From Opitutia bacterium (GTDB taxonomy: Bacteria > Verrucomicrobiota > Verrucomicrobiia > Opitutales > Coraliomargaritaceae): a DNA stretch of 20,373 nt. A model generated the notes under the pieces. The model was not told where the DNA came from and ran no database searches. It worked only from the letters and a program-made list of their open reading frames with translations. A program made the translations under genes and the position numbers. The stretch is taken from positions 1-20,373 of the forward strand of contig JABJQI010000170.1 in assembly GCA_018663485.1 (NCBI GenBank), given 5' to 3'. This document shows, piece by piece, positions 1 to 4,985 of this stretch; within the stretch, counting starts at the first letter, position 1, and each line of letters starts with the position of its first letter.

Positions 1-1
1 C

Positions 2-1039
2 GAAGCGGTCGAGGCGGTCGAGGCTGAAGCTGCGGCAGAAGTCGTGGCGGCAGAGCCAGCCACAGTCGCCGTGACCGAGCCGCTTACGGTGCCAGCGGTC
101 GCTGCCCCGGTTGTTGCCGCTACGCCTGTCGCTGCGGTCGAAGTGTCGGAAGCCGAACTAATTGAAATGCTCGGTTACCTGACCGCGCAAAGTGGCGGCG
201 TGGCAACGCTGAAGCTGGATGCAGCTGGTATCACGGCAATGGCAGGAGGTCTGCAAAAAGGCCTCGCGAGCGAAGTGAATCCGCAGGATTTCCCGCAGGA
301 GGCGATGCAAGCGGCCTTTGGTCAGGCCCAAGCGCGCGCCGAAGCGGTGCAAGCTGAAGCGGTAGAGTTACCAGCCATTACGCCTGACGCTCTGGACAAG
401 ATCGGCATGGTAATGGTCATGCAGTCTGGGCTGGCACAGCTCGGTTTTGGTGCCGCCGATGCCGAATTGATCGCTAAGGGTTTCACTGCGGGTGCGCTCG
501 CCACGGAAATGGATCCTGCCATCGAGGCCAAGATGCCTGCATTCCAAGCATTCATCCAGCCACGCGCCGAAGCGGCTCAAGCACAAGCTCAAGTCGCTCA
601 AGCAGCGGCTCAAGCAGCTGCGGAACAAGCAGGTGCGGCGCTGGCAGTTGAAAATATTGCCGCAGGTGAGGCTTTCATTGCCGGCTTGAGCGCGGATGCC
701 GCGGTGCAGTCGAGCGAGTCCGGCTTGCACTACAAGGTACTCGAGCCAGGCTCGGAGGTGAAGCCCACCATGAGCGATAAGGTTTTGGTGCATTACAAGG
801 GCACCCTGATCGACGGCACACAGTTTGACAGCTCTTATGATCGTGGCGAGCCAGCCGAATTCCCACTTAATGGTGTGGTCAAAGGCTTCGGCGAAGGCCT
901 GACTAAGGTCGGTGCGGGCGGCAAGATTGTCCTCTATATCCCGAGCGAGCTTGGCTACGGCAACACACCGCGTCCAGGTGGTGCGATCAAGCCGGGTGAC
1001 ACTCTGATCTTCGAGTGTGAATTGGTTGAGATCCGCTAG
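2..1039 (+). CDS. FKBP-type peptidyl-prolyl cis-trans isomerase, 5' end outside window
   Basis: This gene catalyses cis-trans isomerisation of proline peptide bonds, probably as a periplasmic or membrane-associated folding helper. The frame is open to the left edge, so the true start is outside the window; the GTG at 44 is only an internal candidate. The visible 345 residues begin with an Ala/Glu/Val-rich stretch. Two tandem segments resembling the FKBP_N dimerisation domain follow (about 50-120 and 130-205), then an Ala/Gln-rich linker. The last ~106 residues form a complete FKBP domain, with VLVHYKGTL, GTQFDSSYDRGEP and SELGYG. The usual VIKGW-type active-site segment reads VVKGFGEGL, so Phe replaces the common Trp, as in some family members. 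It ends at TAG and is followed by hairpins and a terminator. Assignment to the FKBP family is firm; the cellular substrate is unknown. Confidence 0.93.
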   Translation, partial: EAVEAVEAEAAAEVVAAEPATVAVTEPLTVPAVAAPVVAATPVAAVEVSEAELIEMLGYLTAQSGGVATLKLDAAGITAMAGGLQKGLASEVNPQDFPQEAMQAAFGQAQARAEAVQAEAVELPAITPDALDKIGMVMVMQSGLAQLGFGAADAELIAKGFTAGALATEMDPAIEAKMPAFQAFIQPRAEAAQAQAQVAQAAAQAAAEQAGAALAVENIAAGEAFIAGLSADAAVQSSESGLHYKVLEPGSEVKPTMSDKVLVHYKGTLIDGTQFDSSYDRGEPAEFPLNGVVKGFGEGLTKVGAGGKIVLYIPSELGYGNTPRPGGAIKPGDTLIFECELVEIR

Positions 1040-1057
1040 CGCTTGAGCGCAGCGATC

Positions 1058-1084
1058 GCAGAGTGACGCCTGCCGGCACTCTGC
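1058..1084 (+). other. Stem-loop in the 3' untranslated region of the FKBP gene
   Basis: Perfect 8-bp arms GCAGAGTG (1058-1065) and CACTCTGC (1077-1084) enclose an 11-nt loop. A smaller hairpin, GCGC-TTGA-GCGC, lies just before it at 1039-1050 and overlaps the stop codon. With the terminator this gives three stacked stem-loops, which could stabilise the 3' end of the transcript. The function is inferred. Confidence 0.5.
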
Positions 1085-1098
1085 AGTCAAAGATTTTC

Positions 1099-1128
1099 AA
1101 AAGCCCTCGGTCAACCGAGGGCTTTTTT
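1099..1128 (+). terminator. Intrinsic terminator of the FKBP gene, possibly bidirectional
   Basis: A GC-rich stem AAGCCCTCGG / CCGAGGGCTT (1101-1110 with 1115-1124) closes on a TCAA tetraloop and is followed by a T run to 1128. Flanking A residues at 1099-1100 extend the stem to 12 bp. On the minus strand the same stem is followed by TTGAAAAT, so it could also stop leftward transcription from the queCDE operon, although queE ends about 190 bp away. Confidence 0.9.
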
Positions 1129-1142
1129 GTGTGTCTGGGGAG

Positions 1143-1162
1143 GGACCACCTCCGTGTGGTCC
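1143..1162. repeat. Short REP-like palindrome
   Basis: Inverted arms GGACCAC and GTGGTCC enclose CTCCGT. It sits 15 bp after the terminator in the gap between the FKBP gene and queE. Its form resembles a second palindrome at 1284-1303 (7-bp arms, 6-bp loop), which suggests a dispersed REP-type element. Confidence 0.5.
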
Positions 1163-1220
1163 GGGCTGGACTAGTGCTTGGAGCGATCGAGGGAAAGTAA
1201 GGGGGGAAAGGGGGAAAATA

Positions 1221-1259
1221 AGGGACAGGTTTATACACTGCATTAGGGACAGGCTTATA
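1221..1259. repeat. 15-bp direct repeat AGGGACAGGYTTATA, two copies
   Basis: AGGGACAGGTTTATA at 1221-1235 is repeated as AGGGACAGGCTTATA at 1245-1259, with a single mismatch and a 24-bp period. A purine tract precedes it and an A/T-rich stretch follows. No ORF covers it convincingly. It may be a remnant of a mobile or REP-associated element, which is inference. Confidence 0.6.
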
Positions 1260-1283
1260 AAATTTAAAATTATTGGGCACTGC

Positions 1284-1303
1284 GGACGAGGCGGAGCTCG
1301 TCC
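1284..1303. repeat. Short REP-like palindrome
   Basis: Perfect arms GGACGAG (1284-1290) and CTCGTCC (1297-1303) flank GCGGAG. It lies 17 bp downstream of the queE stop on the minus strand. It could act as a transcript 3'-end hairpin for queCDE, but no T run follows it in that orientation. Confidence 0.55.
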
Positions 1304-1320
1304 CTCCCAGTTGCTGCTGC

Positions 1321-2007
1321 CTAAAAGCCCTGCTCCGGATCGCCGCCGAGTGGGGCGGCGGGGACGCTGCGTTGATCCATGCAATCGGCGGCGTAGTTTT
1401 TGTGCAGCTGCCAGCCGGCGCGGTACGGGGCGCCGTGGCATTTGATCCATTCGGTGATGGCATTGAGCACCTCTGGGTTGCTGTGCTGTGACCATTCGGG
1501 GTGCAGCCAGACGATATTGTCTGCGCTCAGCTCTGCTCCGCGCTCGCGGAGGACGTCGACGTATTCGGAGATTGCTCCGGGGCGGTCGATGATGAGCTTA
1601 AACTCATTGGCACGGGCGACATTTTCGGCAAGTGGCAGCTTCCAGCGCTTGGGACTGAGTGTGATCCAGTCGAATGCGCCGCGAATTGGAAAAGCACCGC
1701 TGGTTTCGAGGTGAGTCTGTTGGCCGACGGCATGGAGTGCATCGGTCAGTGCGCTGAGATCGTGGATAGCGGGCTCGCCGCCGGTGATTACGGTGAACTC
1801 GGCCTGGGTTTGAGCGACTTCGGCTGCAAGGGTCGCGGGCTCGAGCCGGGCAATGCGCTTCGGGATGTAGTCAGGGTGCCAAGTGCCAGCGGAGTCGCAC
1901 CACGGGCAATGCACGGGGCAGCCGAAGGTGCGGATGAAGTAAGCGGCTCGCCCTGCGTGCGCGCCCTCGCCTTGGAAGGTGTAAAACTGTTCGTGAATCG
2001 GGAGCAT
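1321..2007 (-). CDS. queE: 7-carboxy-7-deazaguanine synthase QueE (radical SAM)
   Basis: QueE converts 6-carboxy-5,6,7,8-tetrahydropterin to 7-carboxy-7-deazaguanine, the radical-SAM ring contraction in queuosine precursor synthesis. The 228-aa product opens with MLPIHEQFYTFQGEG, the family's usual N-terminus. It carries the 4Fe-4S motif C30-x3-C34-x2-C37 (CPVHCPWC) and an ITGGEP SAM-binding segment, and its length is normal for the family. The frame stays open upstream to 2367, but those 120 residues lie antisense-like across queD and show no family similarity, so I chose the ATG at 2005-2007. No good Shine-Dalgarno is visible. It is the last gene of queC-queD-queE, 40 bp after queD. Confidence 0.95.
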   Translation of the reverse strand: MLPIHEQFYTFQGEGAHAGRAAYFIRTFGCPVHCPWCDSAGTWHPDYIPKRIARLEPATLAAEVAQTQAEFTVITGGEPAIHDLSALTDALHAVGQQTHLETSGAFPIRGAFDWITLSPKRWKLPLAENVARANEFKLIIDRPGAISEYVDVLRERGAELSADNIVWLHPEWSQHSNPEVLNAITEWIKCHGAPYRAGWQLHKNYAADCMDQRSVPAAPLGGDPEQGF

Positions 2008-2013
2008 GGGCTG

Positions 2014-2034
2014 CGACCTGAGGGCTGAGGCTTG
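2014..2034. repeat. Degenerate heptamer repeat in the queD-queE gap
   Basis: CGACCTG, AGGGCTG and AGGCTTG lie head to tail. AGGGCTG also occurs exactly in the heptamer array at 19445-19486, and AGGCTTG differs by one base from that array's AGACTTG. This looks like a small relic of the same simple-repeat family, placed in the short spacer before queE. Confidence 0.45.
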
Positions 2035-2047
2035 GGCAAAGAGTTGG

Positions 2048-2479
2048 CTATTCGGGGCGGTAAGCGGCGCTATTTTTCGAGTCTTCGACGACTTCGATTT
2101 CGGTGATCCACACGCGGCCACTGGTTTTTGCGCGAACCATTTGGTCGAAGATGCCGTGTAGGTGTTGGGCGACGCCCTCGCAGGAGCAGTTTGGTAAAAT
2201 ATAGGGCTTGAACAGCTCGCCCGCGTTGGCCAATAGCGCTGGAGTTTTGGGGTCGTCCTCATTAAAAAGGCAGGCGTGGTCGAGATGCTTATCGATCCAG
2301 ATCTTGATATATTTGAGTCGCCCAAAATCAACCACAAAGCCATTCGTATCAGTCTCGCTGCAGGCAAAGGTTAGGGTAATGCCCCAATTGTGTCCATGGA
2401 TCAGCGCGCAATGGTCTTCGTGCAGATGTTGGCGGTGGGCGAACGGAATGTCGCGGTAAGATTTTTTACAGGTGAGCAT
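2048..2479 (-). CDS. queD: 6-carboxy-5,6,7,8-tetrahydropterin synthase QueD
   Basis: QueD makes 6-carboxytetrahydropterin from 7,8-dihydroneopterin triphosphate, the step before QueE. The 143-aa protein belongs to the PTPS/QueD fold. Zinc ligands are visible as H15 and the pair H28/H30 in HGH. The catalytic cysteine is C24, in the family's C-x3-HGH arrangement. The conserved LDH (D67, H68) and a later Glu in the CEGVAQHLH stretch complete the active site. It lies 33 bp after queC and 40 bp before queE on the same strand, so one transcript is likely. The spacer before its start carries a duplicated AAAAGTGG octamer and no clear ribosome binding site. Confidence 0.95.
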   Translation of the reverse strand: MLTCKKSYRDIPFAHRQHLHEDHCALIHGHNWGITLTFACSETDTNGFVVDFGRLKYIKIWIDKHLDHACLFNEDDPKTPALLANAGELFKPYILPNCSCEGVAQHLHGIFDQMVRAKTSGRVWITEIEVVEDSKNSAAYRPE

Positions 2480-2485
2480 CTTTTA

Positions 2486-2501
2486 AAAAGTGGAAAAGTG
2501 G
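2486..2501. repeat. Tandem octamer AAAAGTGG x2 before queD
   Basis: Two perfect AAAAGTGG units lie at 2486-2493 and 2494-2501, followed by AAATTGAAAG. On the coding strand the queD leader therefore reads as CCACTTTT repeats. Similar CACTTT-rich tracts occur in the 19189-19621 gap, so this may be one simple-repeat family. Confidence 0.45.
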
Positions 2502-2512
2502 AAATTGAAAGC

Positions 2513-3214
2513 TTAGAGCCGCCAATCGTTGGTGCGGAGGGTGGCGACGCTGGGTGCGTCGTCGGCGTAAGTTGTTGGATCGGTGATGCCTGCGAGGTCG
2601 AAGGCTTCGCGGCGTTCAATGCAAGTGCCGCAGCGGCCACAGTGGATGTCGCCGCCTTGGTAACAGGACCATGTTTTCGCAAAGGGGAGGCCCAGCTCTA
2701 GGCCGCGGCGCACGATGTCGGCTTTGGTCCAGTCGACGAAGGGGCGGCTGAGTTCGACCGTGCTCCAATCACAGAGTCGGATGGCTTCGGCCATGGCGTC
2801 GGCAAACTCGTTGCGGCAGTCGGGGTAGATCGCGTGGTCGCCGCTGTGTGCGGCGTAGGCTATCTGTTCGGCGCCGATCGAGAGGGCATGCCCGGCAGCG
2901 ATGGCGAGCAGAATCATGTTTCGATTCGGCACGACGGTAGACTTCATCGATTCCTCGGTGTAGTGACCCTCGGCGACTTCGATCTCGGGCGAGGTCAGGC
3001 TGCTGCCGGCGAGCAGTGGCTGAATCGCCGAGAGGTCGGCGGTTTGATGCGGCACCTTGATGGATTTGCAGATCTCGGCTGCATGCCTGAGCTCGCAGCT
3101 ATGGCGCTGCCCATAGTTGATGGAGAGTGCATGTACGGCCTGGCCTGAGGCACGTAGGTGGTAAAGAAGGACGGTCGAGTCGAGTCCGCCAGAATAAATC
3201 AGGACGCTTTTCAT
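2513..3214 (-). CDS. queC: 7-cyano-7-deazaguanine synthase QueC
   Basis: QueC is the ATP- and ammonia-dependent enzyme that turns 7-carboxy-7-deazaguanine into preQ0. The 233-aa protein has the PP-loop SGGLDST at residues 8-14. Near its C-terminus is the family's four-cysteine zinc site: C184, C192, C195 and C198 in SCYQGGDIHCGRCGTC. Length is typical. It is the first gene of the queC-queD-queE operon; with the other two it supplies all steps from dihydroneopterin triphosphate to preQ0. The later genes queF, tgt and queA are not in the window. No preQ1-type riboswitch is recognisable upstream, although an imperfect hairpin lies at 3234-3279. Confidence 0.96.
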   Translation of the reverse strand: MKSVLIYSGGLDSTVLLYHLRASGQAVHALSINYGQRHSCELRHAAEICKSIKVPHQTADLSAIQPLLAGSSLTSPEIEVAEGHYTEESMKSTVVPNRNMILLAIAAGHALSIGAEQIAYAAHSGDHAIYPDCRNEFADAMAEAIRLCDWSTVELSRPFVDWTKADIVRRGLELGLPFAKTWSCYQGGDIHCGRCGTCIERREAFDLAGITDPTTYADDAPSVATLRTNDWRL

Positions 3215-3330
3215 GAATTCAGTGGTTGCCGAATGGCTGCGGCCCTGGGAATTCGCTAGCAGGGCCTACGGTTGAGCCAGTAAAGTGATGTTCCTGGCGC
3301 AGACAGCAAGGCAAAACCAGCAGGTCTGAC

Positions 3331-3450
3331 GCTTCCCCGTCTGGCGGCGGAGGCCACGTATGTATGGTAGCCTCGATCGTGAGGTCGGAGGCATTGGAGT
3401 AGTAGGCGTGTTGGCTGCAGGCGCCTCCCGCGTCTTTTGGCGGCAGAGGC
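3331..3450. repeat. Cluster of three imperfect GCCTC/GAGGC palindromes
   Basis: Hairpin A pairs GCTTCC (3331-3336) with GGAGGC (3349-3354). Hairpin B pairs GCCTC (3370-3374) with GAGGC (3388-3392). Hairpin C pairs GCCTC plus CCGC (3423-3431) with GCGG and GAGGC (3440-3450). A and C are also direct repeats of each other around GGCGGCGGAGGC / GGCGGCAGAGGC. The arrangement resembles a decayed REP cluster. Confidence 0.45.
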
Positions 3451-3641
3451 TAAATTGACGGAGTGGCGCCGGTATTCCTGTGTGTGGTTGGCTGCTGGGG
3501 TAGAAAACGGGCAGAAAAGCCTATTTTACTTAGAATTCATGCGTTTAAACTATACTCAATTGCCGCGATACAGAAACTTGACAAGCGACGGTGGCCGTTT
3601 AGCTTTCTATATTCTTAAATTAACCTAGTAACATCTTTTTT

Positions 3642-3664
3642 AAGCGGGCATAAGTCCGCTTTTT
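3642..3664 (+). terminator. Terminator-like hairpin just upstream of nusA
   Basis: AAGCGGGC (3642-3649) pairs with GTCCGCTT (3654-3661) around an ATAA loop, with one G-U pair. A T run extends to 3664. The structure ends 14 bp before the nusA start codon. It could be an attenuator in the nusA leader or the end of a short upstream transcript. Confidence 0.55.
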
Positions 3665-3678
3665 CATTTTCTGCCGTA

Positions 3679-4929
3679 ATGAGTCACGAAATTTTATCAG
3701 TCTTAGAATACATGGAGAAGGAGAAAGGCATCGATCGCGCCGATATGATCGAAGCCATCTCTGCTGCGATTGCAGGCGCTGCCCAGAAAGGCGTCGCCGC
3801 GGGGCAAGACATCCGTGTTGAAATTAACCCAAAAACGGGTTCTTTGAAGGCGTGGTCCAGTCTCAATGTGGTCGATTCAGTCGGCGATGCAGAGCTCGAG
3901 CTGCACATTGAAAAGGCGCGTGCTATTCAACCAGATGTGGAGATCGGTGACGTCATCGAAAAAGAGATCGATCCGGCATATCTCGGCCGGATCGCTGCGC
4001 AGACAGCGCGTCAGGCGATTATGCAGCGTATCCGCCAGTTTGAGAAAGACCGCATATACGACGATTACAAAGACACTGTCGGTGACATCGTCACGGGTAC
4101 CGTGCGTCGCCGTGAGCGCGGTGATTTGATCATCGATTTAGGCAAGGCTGAGGCGATTCTTCCACCACGTGAGCGCGTGCAGGGAGAGGATTATGCGCCG
4201 GGCGAAAGCATTCGTTGCCTGCTGTTGAAGATCGAGCAAACCAATCGCGGTCCAGACATCATTCTTTCACGCTCGAATATAAATTTTGTGCGCCGCCTGT
4301 TCGAACTCGAAGTGACGGAAATCGCCGATGGCACCGTGACACTCGAAGCGATGGCCCGCGAAGCTGGTTACCGTACGAAGATCGCCGTGAATAGCTCAGA
4401 TCCGAAGGTGGATCCTGTCGGTGCATGCGTCGGTGCACGTGGTGCGCGCGTCAAAACTATTGTGCGTGAGCTTGGTGGTGAGAAAATTGATATTATTCGC
4501 TATCACAGCGATCCGATACAGCTGCTCGAAGAAGCGTTATCGCCTGCAGTGCCCAAAAACATCAAGGTGATCGAAGCCGATCGTCGTATCCATTTCGAAG
4601 TGGCTGAAGATGATCTATCGATTGCAATTGGTCGCCGTGGCTTCAATGCAAAACTTACTTCCCGCCTCATCGGTTGGAAGCTCGACATCGGCAAGGAAGA
4701 GAAGGAGGCAGTTGGCTTCGATGAGAAGGTCGCGAAGGCACTCAAGGGCATCAACCTAATTCCTGGCATTGAGCCCGCGATTGGCGAACGCCTTGTTTCC
4801 ATTGGCTTGATCAGTCCCGAAGCCTTCGAAGGTGTATCCATTGGGGATCTTGTCGACGCAGAATTTAGTGAAGAAGAAGCCAGCGACGTGCTGGCTAAAG
4901 TTGCCGCATATCTGGAACAAAACGCATAA
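3679..4929 (+). CDS. nusA: Transcription termination/antitermination factor NusA
   Basis: NusA binds RNA polymerase and nascent RNA and tunes pausing, termination and antitermination. The 416-aa protein shows the N-terminal polymerase-binding domain (about 1-125), an S1 domain (about 135-200), KH1 with a GARG loop at 252-255, and KH2 with IGRRG at 317-321. A C-terminal helix-hairpin-helix-like region (about 355-416) resembles a single acidic repeat. It is longer than the short Bacillus form and shorter than the 495-aa E. coli form. The start ATG at 3679 matches the family N-terminus but has no purine-rich ribosome binding site. It heads the nusA-infB-rbfA block, 56 bp before infB. No rimP is found upstream. 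Confidence 0.97.
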   Translation: MSHEILSVLEYMEKEKGIDRADMIEAISAAIAGAAQKGVAAGQDIRVEINPKTGSLKAWSSLNVVDSVGDAELELHIEKARAIQPDVEIGDVIEKEIDPAYLGRIAAQTARQAIMQRIRQFEKDRIYDDYKDTVGDIVTGTVRRRERGDLIIDLGKAEAILPPRERVQGEDYAPGESIRCLLLKIEQTNRGPDIILSRSNINFVRRLFELEVTEIADGTVTLEAMAREAGYRTKIAVNSSDPKVDPVGACVGARGARVKTIVRELGGEKIDIIRYHSDPIQLLEEALSPAVPKNIKVIEADRRIHFEVAEDDLSIAIGRRGFNAKLTSRLIGWKLDIGKEEKEAVGFDEKVAKALKGINLIPGIEPAIGERLVSIGLISPEAFEGVSIGDLVDAEFSEEEASDVLAKVAAYLEQNA

Positions 4930-4985
4930 TCCAAGTAGTCGCCAAGCCTTCCTCCATCTATCAGATATCAAGTCATAACTCTTCC

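Larger units (their letters stand above)
3215..3678. other. 464-bp divergent intergenic region between queC and nusA
   Basis: This gap must hold the promoters for queCDE (leftward) and nusA (rightward). A 63-codon ORF at 3437-3628 looks non-coding in composition. Visible structure: an imperfect hairpin at 3234-3279 (TGGCT/AGCCA outside, GGCCCTG/CAGGGCC inside), three GC-rich hairpins at 3331-3450, an A/T-rich stretch from about 3515, and a terminator-like hairpin just before nusA. A TTGACA at 3578-3583 and TATATT at 3608-3613 are 24 bp apart, too far for one standard promoter. I see no tRNA, and no rimP, which often precedes nusA. Confidence 0.5.

Noticed and set aside
368..1090. Long minus-strand open frame opposite the FKBP gene
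   Set aside because: It lies antisense to a clear FKBP domain, has no recognisable motif, and its composition mirrors the GC-rich coding strand.
2008..2367. N-terminal extension of queE by 120 codons
   Set aside because: The extra residues overlap queD in another frame and look random, while MLPIHEQFYTFQGEG matches the normal QueE start.
3215..3440. preQ1 riboswitch or tRNA upstream of queC/nusA
   Set aside because: No preQ1-I-like short pseudoknot with an A-rich tail and no tRNA T-loop or acceptor pairing could be found by eye.
3578..3613. TTGACA ... TATATT as a nusA promoter
   Set aside because: The boxes are 24 bp apart, well over the 16-18 bp needed.
3437..3628. 63-codon frame upstream of nusA
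   Set aside because: It covers a palindrome and an A/T-rich promoter-like stretch, and the product resembles no family, including RimP.
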